The notes under the pieces are model-generated. The model made no database searches and was not told where the DNA came from. It worked only from the letters and a program-made list of their open reading frames with translations. DNA of 64,000 bases. Source: Alisma plantago-aquatica. Lineage: Eukaryota; Streptophyta; Magnoliopsida; Alismatales; Alismataceae. The position numbers were made by a program, and so were the translations under genes. This document shows positions 25,991-37,500 of the stretch, piece after piece (position 1 is the first letter of the stretch; every line of letters starts with the position of its first letter). The stretch covers positions 882,309,335 to 882,373,334 of the forward strand of contig OY856410.1 of NCBI GenBank assembly GCA_963693085.1, in the 5' to 3' direction.

Positions 25991-27057
25991 AATATTCAAC
26001 CAATTTTGTTTAAATTGAATAGCTAACTCTTTAGTAATCAAGTTTAAACCATATTCATGAAAGAACTACTATTCTAAGTGTATCCTATGTGTGTGACCCT
26101 ATAGGTTCCAATTTATGTTGGCAATGAATGTCCATAACTCACTTATGACATCCCAAGCAAAGAGTAACACCTAGTAACACTTCATTGCTACCCAAGTAAT
26201 CGGAAAGTTGAACAACTTCAACCTACAATCTATGATTGGTGTTATAGTGATTGTATAATTCCTTTGTCTCTGATATTCAGATTGAACTCGAGGCATGGAA
26301 TCATCATCCTTTCAATGTTTAATCCATATTCCTTGAACTAGAGCAGACTGTTTGAGATATATGTGACCTCAATATCATATATTGATCCACATGTGCATGC
26401 ACATGCATTTATCAATCTCGCTTATCAAGTGTCCAGGATATCAAACTCCTATAGGAGGGACAAATCCCATCTACATAACTCACAGTCGTCCCCATGTGCC
26501 ACAGTGCAATCGATCATCACCTTTATGGAAACCCTTATTCAAGGTCACAGTGGATGATGTCAAAGTACACCAAACAACATGTGATGAGTGTAGTGATTTT
26601 AGGTCTAAGAACCACAATCACCACCATCACTATGAGAGATGATTATGATCACCAATTATGATTTCCATGTATCACTCTCAAGGTGGGTATGCCCTATCTA
26701 TGTGCTTGGTTTAATATAGCATATCATGACTAATGAGATTGTATCATCAACCAACCAACACTCTAGTCCTATGTGTTATTGTTGTCTATCAGCCTTCTAC
26801 AATAACATCTGACTAGGGACATAATAATAATATACATATTCTTAGCATCCATATGATCTCATGGTTCAGGTCATCAACCTGAAGACATACGTCATTGAGT
26901 AATGTCATTCTTTAGACATCCATTCTGCTCTCTCATTATCTCATAAATGAGTGAAACAAAATAAATCAAAATATTACCTTTTTTATTAATCAAATATTTT
27001 ACATAATATGCCATTACAATCATCACATGATTGGCACTCTAAGAATACATACCAATA

Positions 27058-27373
27058 GTATATAAGACTATATACAAGTTTGTAGGGATTGAGGCCATGA
27101 CATCATTTACTAGAAGAATATATTGTTGCACAAGGCAAGGCTTACCCACCCTTTGCAGGTGACATGATCCATGGTCATCCAATGCCCGCCGATGCGATTT
27201 GTGTGTCTATCAGGACACTTAGTAAAAGATACCACTACCACATCTCCACCCAACCACAAACGATAAATGATATAGAAGATGGTGTGGTTGCATGGCCCAA
27301 AGCAGGAGTTGTCTACACTGATATGCTAAATTTTCATTGCATTTGTGTGATTGGTTTCTACTTGTGTATATAA
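27058..27373 (+). pseudogene. CACTA TNP1-like gene, C-terminal part
   Basis: The gene interrupted at 2511 resumes. The frame through 27101-27373 reads LLEEYIVAQGKAYPPFAGDM, then IHGHPMPADAICVSI, then ...DIEDGVVAWPKAGV. A small domain with 'HGxPxPxxxxxVxV' followed by 'VAWP' is typical of plant CACTA proteins downstream of Transposase_24. The boundary with the copia element is the 5-mer GTATA at 27058. A stop at 27098-27100 precedes this block. Confidence 0.68.
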
Positions 27374-28720
27374 TCGACAACTGATATGAGAATAGATATA
27401 TGCAGGCCATAGCATTGAAACCCCCTACAGTCAATCCTCTACTTCCTCCTCTAGATATTTAATTACCTACTTGGATTGCAAATGACCTATTCGAGTCGCT
27501 AAGTCCTAGGTTAAGGGAGTTGACATTATGGCTAAGAGAAGGGTTGACTATGATACTCTATATTAAGGGGGAAACTACATGTCAAGCTTACAAAACTAGT
27601 GTATTTGTGCAAGATGTTGTAAAGTTGTTTACTTATACTTATTGAATACAATAGTCATAGAACTTTGGATATAGTAAGATCTTATGGCTAAATACCTGGT
27701 TCTATATATGTGAAAATATATGTTGATCTATTTTCTTATATATTAAGGCATACATATACAATTTACATCCACTTATATAGGGTGTGTGGAGAGTTCACAC
27801 TAATAATGTGGCATTTCTAGTTCCATCACTGATTAGCCATATAGATAAAGACTCAACTTCTATTAATAATTACTACTATACCACATTTAAATATTTTGAT
27901 AATGCAATAAAGAGCGTGATTATAGATCCTTTTAATGTTGGGTAACTTTCTGGCACACTTTGCTTATAATTTTGATTTATATACATTTCATTGTGGATTT
28001 TGAGTTTTTTTGTTTGTATTCTTTTCACTCAGTAATAATCATTGAGTGTTGTTGGTAATTGTCCCTGAGAGCTAAATGTGTATTATCTAAATCATTTGGG
28101 TGAGAAAGTAGACAGTGGGGGACACAAAATGAAAGCAACATTATTTACATGAGTAAATTTTTATATCCGTCAACATATATTAATGTCTACATCATTAATT
28201 ACATGGCTATATACTACATTGAAATAAATGCATTACTTTAACTTGTAAGGCTATAAAAGAATTTAAAAGTCCATATGAAAGGTAGATAAGAAAAAGTAAT
28301 CACTAAGTTTGAAGGATATTGAGTTAGTTTTCTGACTCCAATGCATATATATGCCAACTATACTTACTTTTATTTATAATTGTAAATTTATGGTGCCCTA
28401 TACAAGACAATGGTTGGGCATGCAAATACTACATCATGTAGCATATGGACCCAATTGTCAGACATGTGGTACTAGACATCCATTGGATACAAAAGGTAAT
28501 CTCTATAGTCTTGATCATTTAAGTAAATAGTCTCATTTGATAATATAAAACAATCGAATCAAACTCTTGAATTATGTCATTCTTTTTGTAGTTGTTTGAC
28601 ATGACACAATTCTATATAAAATAAGAAATATATGAGATATGAGAAGAGTGGGCACTCATATTCATTATGGAAGTTGACTTTGGTTATATTAGGATAAAAT
28701 ATGAGTTTTCTAAACCTTAA
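27374..28720 (+). pseudogene. C48 (Ulp1-like) peptidase remnant of CACTA
   Basis: Several plant CACTA proteins carry a C-terminal Ulp1-like cysteine peptidase domain. Here weak exonic blocks are seen: VNPLLPPLDI and DLFESLSPRLRELTLWLREG (about 27430-27560), VIIDPFNVG (about 27920), then CPIQDNGWACKYYIM at about 28393-28437, which resembles the 'Q..NGxxCGxYVM' catalytic-Cys block (Cys codon 28421-28423), followed after a stop by HMDPIV, and EEWALIFI at about 28640. Introns probably separate them. The catalytic His and Asp blocks were not identified with confidence. Confidence 0.5.
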
Positions 28721-29129
28721 TGTAATTTATTTCTATATACATGTAGTTATTATGAATTTTTGGAACTTTATATTTGATGCGAGTGAATTGTTGGTGGATA
28801 TGTGAAGATGTGTGTATATATACATGTGTACGAATGAATATAATGAGAATTGTATTTTTACATGTCATGAGAATGGAGGAGAATGGATCTTGTATGTGTG
28901 ATTTCTGAATTGTTTATGTGCATGAGAATGGAAATGAGTGTTGAAGAGAATGTAATTCAAGAATAAAAATGTATGTCGGTCAATGAATTCTGTGTATATA
29001 TTTGTTATTGTAGGTTTTGCAGATGTGCGGGCTTGTTGTTAAGCTGAACACAAGATGGAACTTGTAGTTTTAATGAACTGTAAGTTCTGTATCTTACTAA
29101 CTAGCCAGACAGTAGGTCTGCCGACTTAC
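28721..29129 (+). other. CACTA 3' non-coding region
   Basis: TG-rich stretch (ATGTGTGTATATATACATG, repeated GAGAATGGA phrases) with no coding signal. Probably the 3' UTR and intergenic part of the CACTA element. Confidence 0.45.
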
Positions 29130-29749
29130 TATTTAAAAAAATATATCTATATCGTTGGTTATTAACTTATTATAAAAAAACCTGACATCATAAATTTGTT
29201 GCGTCAGTTTTTTAACCAAAACTGATGACACATATACCTTACTAGTTAAAATTTTACATGATAAGAAAGTACAACGTTGATTTTGATGATTGAACCGACA
29301 CAACAGATAACATGTGGCATTGATTATTAGGAAAAAATGACACTGTTACTCTGTGGTGTCAGTGGTTGTTACTAAAATTAATGATAATGCTACCTAGCCC
29401 GCAACATAGTCATGTTGCCTGGTATGACCGTGCTTCCAATACTGCCGTATTGCTATGTGGATTCACTTTTTAAGACTGAAACCAAAAAAAAAGTCAACTA
29501 TAACGTCTGCTACTTGCCAAGAACGGACAACATAAAGCAATTCCATGACATTTTATTGCATTGAGCCATCAACTGAGTCATCAGTTTCTATTTTCATAGC
29601 AACCAACGCTCACCCTATGGTGTCTGTTTGACCGTTCCCAAAAAATTGATGCACAAGGCTGTTAGCTATAGTGTCACACACTTATGTTGGTAAAAACCAA
29701 CATTATAGGGCTATTTCAACCGACACTAAAGGTGGTATTTGTACTAGTG
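29130..29749 (+). repeat. CACTA subterminal repeats and right terminal inverted repeat
   Basis: Short motifs around (A)CCGACAC/GTGTCGGT and TGCGTCAGTT/AACTGATGACA recur in both orientations (about 29205-29235, 29293, 29355, 29620, 29717), as expected of transposase-binding subterminal repeats. The end is GGTATTTGTACTAGTG at 29734-29749, whose reverse complement begins CACTA. The 3 bp after it are TGA; the left partner is outside the window. Confidence 0.8.
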
Positions 29750-30155
29750 TGATATGAATATGTCTCCTATCTTAGGATATAGTAACTTATTTGAAATAAG
29801 TGATAGTTTAAGATATCATGTTTTGTCTTTCCATTTATAAATATGTTTTGCAAGAACCTTGAATCTAAAGTAAAAAAATCCATTATACCTCAATATCAAA
29901 TATCAACAAGTAAAAAATCCTCACCATTTTGGGTGTAGCCATGATTTAATGAATGGGTACAAATAAGGCCCCACCTAAGGGTCATGAAAGGGCCTAATGT
30001 ACATTAAATACAAAAAGATCCACACATATGGGTGCAATAAAGTGAAGGTAAAAAACCCCTCACCTTTGAGTGTAGACACGGTCCAATACCTTGAATATGT
30101 TCAACCAAGGTGGCAGAGGAAATGATGGCCATAGATTGTATAATCAGACGTTACA
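29750..30155. other. Unassigned sequence with a weak internal duplication
   Basis: No coding signal. Two similar phrases about 120 bp apart (AAAAAATCCTCACC...TGTAGCCATG near 29912 and AAAAAACCCCTCACC...TGTAGACACGG near 30050) suggest a degenerate repeat. Its last bases, GACGTTACA, look like an LTR end adjoining the TRIM internal region. Confidence 0.4.
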
Positions 30156-30391
30156 ATCTCCCTCACTTAAATTCTTGATGTCCTTGTCAAGGATAAACTA
30201 TATGGCCTCATAATATTTCTCCATTTCTATACAAACTCAACATGGCCATATACATCCAACTCTCAACCATATATACCAGTGCAAGTGTGACTCCATCACC
30301 ATGGATATCCCTTTTCAACATGCTTGGACCGCACGAATCAAAGACTGTCATATCACAGGTTCATGTGGGTCCCACCTACTCAAGGGGTTTA

Positions 30392-30404
30392 GGCTCTGAT
30401 ACCA
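30392..30404 (-). other. Primer-binding site of the TRIM
   Basis: Minus-strand TGGTATCAGAGCC, a perfect 13-base complement of initiator tRNA-Met, seven bases from the LTR. Confidence 0.85.
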
Positions 30405-30514
30405 TTTTTAATGCCTGAGCCCACTGTCCAAGGCTCTAGTAGAGTTTCAGGAATGATGATTGCCTCCACAGATCGCCATTAATTTTAACTACACACTTTG
30501 TCCTCACTAGCGCA

Positions 30515-30640
30515 CAAGCTGAGATCAACTTCATGGCTCGTCATATATGCTAGTACTACTCCAAGCCGAGCATGCTTAACTTAGATATCTAAAAAGGAGG
30601 TACACCTTAGTGATACGAGTAGTGCAATCATTCCTTTAAG
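30515..30640 (-). ncRNA. 5S-rRNA-derived sequence in TRIM LTR (not a functional rRNA gene)
   Basis: The minus strand resembles plant 5S rRNA in colinear order. The box-A region is well kept (AGTTAAGCATGCTCGG against the usual AGTTAAGCGTGCTTGGGC), followed by GAGTAGTACTAG as in 5S. The following GATGGGTGACCTCCTGGGAAG part (box C) is badly diverged (CATATATGACGAGCCATGAAG). The 5' third is also diverged. Pol III transcription from this copy is doubtful. Confidence 0.72.
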
Positions 30641-30678
30641 ATCATTTTATCTGAGGTCTCAAATCATGGGACGTTACA

Positions 30679-31012
30679 TCTAGTCTAGTAATGAGGAAAC
30701 AAACAAATTTTGTCAAATCATGAGGGATCATCTTAAAGGGGTTTGCATAGTTTTATAACATCACTTTGTGCTTGTAATTTTTCCAAGTTTTCCTTTGGGA
30801 CATGTTATAAACCTTATTATATTAATTCACTACATAAAAACTAATTTTATTTAATTATCATATGTATTGTGTGTGTAATTTCTAAGCACTCAGAGACACT
30901 CGCTTTAATCCCTTTAACGTTGTCTATCTGAGCAGTGAGATTGGATTTGGGTTAAGAATGAATCCATGATAGTCATTTTGAGTAAGTTGGTTCTCGACTT
31001 ACCCAATGGTTG
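30679..31012. other. Unassigned sequence left of the gypsy element
   Basis: No coding or RNA feature seen. Its last five bases (GGTTG, 31008-31012) are the left target duplication of the gypsy element. The sequence was originally continuous with 58625 onward. Confidence 0.6.
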
Positions 31013-34000
31013 TGTAGCGCCACATCCCGCTATCACACAGACAACGATACGTCACAGGAAAATGTACAGAACTACCATAAATCACATATTATCGAAAACA
31101 CGAGTTAATTAAAACCAATTTGTGGAAAGTAAATAAAAGAGAACTATTGCAACCAGAACCTCATCTTGTAGAGAAATAGGTTATATAAACATTCACAAGC
31201 CTTGATATATTATTCATAGCTTAGAGAAACCAGTTGTCCATGAGCACCAAAGTTCACCACCTATTTATACATAAATTATAGGCCACGTCAGGCCAACAAC
31301 AGGATATACAAAATTCCAACAACTTATTCATCATGAAATGTCGTCAAAACACCTCTGAGGACCTGAGAGTATAGGGATGACTCTAGGACTCTACTACAAA
31401 ACAACTAAAACAACAACATATCCATCTCTTACCTCCTACTGCTCTTCTTGCTGCTCGGCCGCAACCTCACGACCACCACCACGTCTAGCACGATCACCTA
31501 AAAAGGTTGTAAACTAGTGGGGTGAGACACACAGTCCCAACGAGAAACATAACTCCCCGTCGAAACTATAAAACCTCAAAAAGGTTAAAGCAGATAAAGC
31601 AAATATCTATTATAAGTAGATTATATGAGTAGCATACTGAGCATGACTTATTTTATTTAACAAACTTACCAAGGTATCCAAGAGGCATATAACCAGATAT
31701 TCTTTATGGAACATGATTGACAAGATAAGCTTTATAAGAACTTATCACAAAACATAAGGAATGCACAATTAACTGCAAGGTATATTTAAACCAAATACAC
31801 AAGCAAGGCCTCAACCAATGTTCCGTGTTTTACCCTAAGCAATAAATACTATTCGGCTAGATTACATATTATCATGCCCTGAGGAAGTGAGCCGTACCGC
31901 TCAAATCCAACCAACGGCTGTGAAGCCCGGAGCTGGTGCCATACAAGGTCAATGGAAGAGCCGGACTCAACGACCTCTCCTCCTCGTAGTTAGTGCATGA
32001 AAACCAAAGCAGGACCACCGTCTCATGCTTAAGTGGACTCAGCCATAGGGTCATCCCCAGAGGCTACCCACATTTCTAGCCTGCCTTGGTACATGTCTCA
32101 GCGCTAGTACACCTTGAGCCACATGCCTGTTCACCATGCTCTGAGCCATGAACGCTTTCATGCTCCATCACACTGAGCCATGGGCCTGTTCACCATGCTC
32201 CAACTATCCTTAGTCTGCAACCGCAGTTGCACTCAAATCCTCCTATTTTCAGCTAGGAGAGACCCCACATATTCAACAATATGCGCTCCATGTAATCCCG
32301 CAGGATAAACCTATTTCACCATCACCAACTACTGATGATGATGGATCTATGGCCAGGGAAAACTACATGATATGTTCCACTATAATTAATTAGTATATTT
32401 TAAGTAGATTGTTGAGGCAACCAATTTGTAAAACATAGACAGAATTGAGTTACATTATAACTGCCATGGAATCTCGATCCCTCATCACAGAGTGCCACTA
32501 CCTCTCAAGGCATCATCATCCTACATTATCATCTTGGGATAGCAATCCCTTATCTCAACATCAGAGGATAACACCTCAACTAGGCTGTGACGACCGTCTC
32601 GCGAAAACATGATTAACTAATGCGGAAGCGAATTATTTGCAGCGGAATACTGAAAATCACTGAAAATTAAAACTTTTTCAAAGAGATCCATTCACAGGAA
32701 AATTCTTTAACCAAGAACCAAAGTATTTCAAATTCATCTTGGTTCACAAGTACACAACTTGTACCATTCCTTCTCAAAGATTACAGCATCAACTGTCTTA
32801 TAAACATTATATATAGACATTATACGAATCTCGAGGCATCAAGCCAAAACCTCAGATTGATTCATAAGACACTGACTAAAAACTCCGAGGACCTGAGAGT
32901 ACAGAGACGACACATAGAACTACTATCTGTATGACTAGACAGACAATATCTCCACCTGAGATCTTATTGCTATCCCTGTTGTTGCTGTTTTCCTTGTTCT
33001 AGGATTTTTGCTTTGCCTCCCATGCATACCTAAAAATGTTTCCCATGGGGGTGAGGCAATTGAAAATTGCCCCAGTGAGAGATATAACTCTCCGCCAAAA
33101 ACATTGTTATTGCAGTTTATTAAATTAAAACTGAACAGGGGTTACTTTTACATTATCAGGTAGAATTATTCATCATAGAATAGAATAAGATAATCTCCAT
33201 TCTCAAGGAGGTCATTGCATCTACCCATGGTAGATAAGTAATTCATCTGTCTACCTTACAGAGAATATAAAGAAACATAATTAACATTTATCCACTAAGG
33301 AATGCACAAAGAAATGCAACATCAACCAATGAATCTCCGTATTCAATCCTTAAGCAAACATGCTATACGGCTGATTACATTTTACAAGCACACTTAAGCT
33401 CTGAGGAGATGAGGTATACCGCTCATACTCCAACCGACCACTGCTAGGAGTCGAAATCGGTACCATACATAGGTCAATGGAAGATCCAGACTCTAAGACC
33501 TCATCCGTCTCGGTCAGTACGAGACCACATGCAGGACATCTCGTGTCTCTGCTAACTAGCTAGCCAAGGTATACTGGCACCTTCGCTACAGAGTTACAGC
33601 GTCAACTGCACTCTCATCGCCAATCGAGAGATTTCTTGTTTATCTCCTCGATCCGACATTAAGTATCATTGGGAGATGTGTACACCATCTAACCCAATCA
33701 CCGAGAGATTCGTGATACATCCATCCCGACATATTTATGAAGGATTGAGAGGTTTCTTGTTTACCTTCCAACAATCTCTTCAAGAGGACGTAAGGATGTT
33801 TTCGCCCATTTACCCACACATATTCAAAATATACACTCTAGGTTTTGCCGCGGGCACCCGTTTCACCATCACCTATTCCTGACGATGATGGATCTATGGT
33901 CAGAGCACTACATGAATAGATTTCACTTGATTTATTAAGTACATTCTCATATTCTTTTAGCATCAACCAAGTTCTCAAACAAGACTTATTACACCAATGC

Positions 34001-34499
34001 TGTAAAGAGACATGTATTACTTTCATCAGATACTTATCAGTCTTTCAAAGACCCTGGGAACTCAGTCCCTCATTTCAATACTGGAAATTCTCATCCCTTC
34101 ACATTCTCATCACCATAATCATATGGCTCTGGGTATTTAAACCGTTCACTCATTATTGAGCATTATTATACCTTTTTCAGGTAACTATCACCTTCAGGTC
34201 ATCTGACCAAGGCATTCATGATACTTGTTACACAAGCACCACACCTGGCTCACAAGGCCATGAAATATCTTGTCACCTCTTTCTAGGCAACAACTTGCTC
34301 ATATGACTCATAGAATCCTTACACATTGTTACTTTTACTAAGCAACAACAACATTAAGGTTCACAATGCCAATCAACATTTATTATATAAATGTCATAGC
34401 TCAAATCTAGCTATGCTCATTATCTCATCATACCTGCATGGTTATTAGGCATGATAACAGTCATATAAGATTTTCATCACATCATGTGATATAATAGTA

Positions 34500-35660
34500 A
34501 CACCATTATTCCTTTTCCAGGAATTAGGGTTTACTATCAAACATGGCATATCATTCCCTTTACCCAAGTCAGGGTTAGGGTTCCCCTTTTCTCATTAATT
34601 AGGGTTTCATGATTATATAATCTATCCAACCCTTAATTCATTAATTCGTACCTCTGGGGCATTCAAAGATATCATATTTAATTATTCAAGAACATTAATT
34701 TCATCATATAGCATTAATGATCATCAATTCAAGGTATGAGTTCATTTCTCATCCTCATCATGGTATGATTATATCATACACATCATTTGGGCTTAACTCC
34801 ATTCTCAAGGTACATTAATTAACACTCATCAAGGTGCAACAACTCATTACATTTCATTGTAATAGTTGCATAACACACTTCATATGCTTCTTACCCAAAT
34901 ATATTGGATTTGGAGTGTATCCAGGTATATAAACCCTAAAGTGTTGAATGTGATAACTATCATATCTTGATGTATCACTTTCTCATCATTTCAGACTCTC
35001 TTGAGTTAACCAACTTATCTTGTATTAAGGTATTTCCCTCTTAATACATTCCATTACTAAACTCTCACCTTTAGCATATAATACATAGGCCACACATTAG
35101 AATTGTCCATATATCTTTAATGATATGGGCTTGTCTAATGCTAAAGACATTGTTTACAATTAGGTTACATATAATCAACCACATGAAATGTTCCATATAC
35201 CTCATTCTAACTTAGGGTTTCTCATAACATAACCCTAGAATAGGGTTTCATTCAATTATTCATAATTAGAGATTCACTATTCATCCCAATTAGGGTTTTA
35301 CATCTCATTTCTTAAATTGGAGTTTCACACATCACTACCCTAGATTAGGGTTATATCCTCACCCTGGATTAGGGTTACATTTAGAATTGCCTTCAATTAG
35401 GGTTGGAATTCAATAACCTTGTCAATTAGGGTATATATTCATGATTAGGGTTTCATGATCTCTCTACTTAAGGATCATACCCTTAATCACCACATGAATT
35501 ACATTCATGTTATCATGCTAACATCATCTCAACTTGATAAGGTCATATCATCCCTTCAATCAAGTACATACAACTATGAATGACATAGTGTACCAAGTCA
35601 TTGATCCTATAGGCAATTAGGGTTCATCCCTTAATTGGAATTAACCACTTAGGTACTATT
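34500..35660. repeat. Telo-box-rich stretch (ATTAGGGTTT phrases), LTR 1
   Basis: TTAGGGTT, as part of AATTAGGGTTTCA-type phrases, occurs roughly fifteen times or more, not in a perfect tandem. On the element's sense (minus) strand this is AAACCCTAA, the plant telo-box. The same stretch occurs in the second LTR at about 42780-43960. Confidence 0.75.
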
Positions 35661-35869
35661 AGGGTTTCAACCTTTGTACCTTCAATGATCATCATTACTA
35701 ATCATCATTGGATCAATGAATCATTCATCATCTCTATTCTCAAGAGATTCAATCACCTTGGACCTCCATTACATAAGGTATCCAATTGAATTGATCAATT
35801 GAGTCCTCAATTACAACAAGTGTCTAAGTGGATTAACCAATTGAGACCTCAATCAACTTTGACTACTTG

Positions 35870-37500
35870 AGCCCCAAACGGTCTTGGTCCTTCAAGGTTC
35901 AAACGGTTTGAAACCGTTTGGTAAAGGTGGTGCTTGAGACCGTTTGCCCAAGCAAGTAGGTGAAGACCGTTTGCCCAAGTTTGACTTTTGAAACCGCATG
36001 GGCACAAACGGTTTGGGATTGTTTGGTCCCAAACGGTCTTGAGACCGTTTGGACTCAAATGGTCTTGAGACCATTTGGTCCAAACCTCCTCAAAACCGCA
36101 TGGACCAAAGATGGTCTCGACTACACCAATCGGTTTAGGGTTCTCAATATTGATTCCTTCAATCATTGAATTCATGGAACCAATCATCAATTGGACCTAT
36201 CCTCATACTTCAATTGAGTTAAATAGGTCAACCTTCAACTTATTTGACCCTCAATTGACCCTCAATTATTCCTTAATTAGGGTTTGAATCAATTGAATTA
36301 GGGTTTGGAATCGATGATCCTTCAACACTAATCAATGCAATATTAGTTACTTTGAAACCATTGAACCATCATCCAAATTGAACATGACCTGACCCCAAAC
36401 GGTCTTGAGGTCGTTTATATGACCACCAAATGGTCTCGGGACCGTTTTCCCATCACATCATCAAAATCCAAGTCAACCAATTAGGGTTTGGATCATTGGA
36501 TTGATCACCAAATCAACAATTGATTACACTTTAACTTAGTATCATTGGATCATCAATTGCTTAACCATACTCACCCCTAGACCTCCAAACGGTCTTGGGT
36601 GACCTCCAAATGGTCTTGAGACCGTTTGTATGAGCTCCAAACGGTCTTGAGACCGTTTGGCTCATCCAACCCTTGGATTCTAGTGAAAAATCATTAGGGT
36701 TTGAGCTATTGAGTTGATCATCAAATCAGTACTTAATTGCAAAGTGATTTGGTACCTTTAGACCTTCAGTTGGTCAACCATGCTTAACCCTAGACCTACA
36801 AACGGTCTTGGGTTATCCCGAAATGGTCTTGAGACTGTTTGGGTGATTCCCAAACGGCAATGCAAAATAAGTACTTAGCCGATTAGGGTTAACACCATAT
36901 ATTTTGTCCTTCAATCACTTAACCATATCCAACCCTAGACCTCCAAACAGTCTTGGGTGACCCCCAAACGGTTTTGAGACCATTTGGGTAATCCCCAAAT
37001 GGTTTTGAAACCGTTTGGGCTAATTAACCCAAAAAGTCAAATCGGTCAAGTTGAAAATCAACACTTAATCCAATTAGGGTTTACCTAATTGATTAGCCTT
37101 CAACTCATGATTCCTTTGGAATTAATCCATCAAATTTGGTGGGTCATCAACCAACATAATTAGGAACAGGATTATCAAATGGTCAACCCTTGGTCAACTC
37201 TTTCAAATGGTTTTGAAACCGTTTGCCCAAAAAGGCAAATAAATCAAGTTGAAAATCAGCACTTAATCTGATTAGGTTTGCCTAATTGATTAGCCTTCAA
37301 CTCACGATTCCTTTGGAATTAATCCATCAAATTTGGTGGGTTATTAACCAACACCATTAGGAACAGGAATATCAAACGGTAAACCCTTGGTCAACCCTCT
37401 CAAATGGTTTTGAAACCATTTTCTCTCATACGGTTTCAAACTGTTTGCTCTCAAACGGTTTCAAACCGTTTGCTCTCAAACGGTTTGGTGAAACCGCATG
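35870..37500. repeat. Array of AAACGGT/ACCGTTT palindromes, LTR 1
   Basis: At least a dozen imperfect to perfect inverted repeats with 9-bp arms AAACGGTCT and AGACCGTTT around a 2-bp centre, or the AAACGGTTT variant. Positions include about 35899, 36031, 36398, 36638, 36967, 36998, 37205 and 37454. Many arms differ by single CG-to-TG or CA changes (AAATGGT), as expected from deamination of methylated cytosine. Confidence 0.85.

Larger units (their letters stand above)
25046..27057 (-). repeat. Copia 5' LTR (right copy)
   Basis: Homologous to 6840-8879. It ends CCAATA at 27057 where the left copy ends CCAACA. A canonical TATA box and the CGATCGGTT motif array (25620-25990) lie in it; the array is in U3, just upstream of the TATA box. 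Confidence 0.85.
30156..30678 (-). mobile_element. Cassandra-like TRIM retrotransposon, 3' LTR mostly missing
   Basis: On the minus strand: a 267-bp 5' LTR (30678-30412) starting TGTAACGTCCC and ending CTCAGGCA, a PBS, an internal region of only 256 bp without coding potential, and a polypurine tract (GTGAGGGAGAT) leading into TGTAACGTC at 30155. Beyond that the expected second LTR cannot be followed for more than about 10-20 bp, so it is truncated. The LTR carries 5S-rRNA-derived sequence, the hallmark of Cassandra TRIMs. Size and layout fit that family. Confidence 0.72.

Noticed and set aside
30515..30640. Functional 5S rRNA gene
   Set aside because: Only the box-A part is close to 5S. Box C and the ends are diverged, and the sequence is inside a TRIM LTR.
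33676..34026. Paired frames at 33676-33882 (+) and 33838-34026 (-), repeated at 41938-42288
   Set aside because: Both are in the two copies of one LTR, overlap on opposite strands and show no domain.
34500..35660. Interstitial telomere array
   Set aside because: TTTAGGG units are scattered and embedded in ATTAGGGTTTCA-type phrases, not head-to-tail; the stretch is part of an LTR and is duplicated in the second LTR.
35849..36287. Overlapping frames on both strands in the palindrome array
   Set aside because: Frames open on both strands at once are a by-product of the inverted repeats. The predicted proteins are repeats of the motif, not a family.
35870..37500. CRISPR-like array
   Set aside because: The repeats are short palindromes with irregular spacing and variable sequence in a plant LTR; no leader, no constant spacer length and no cas gene.
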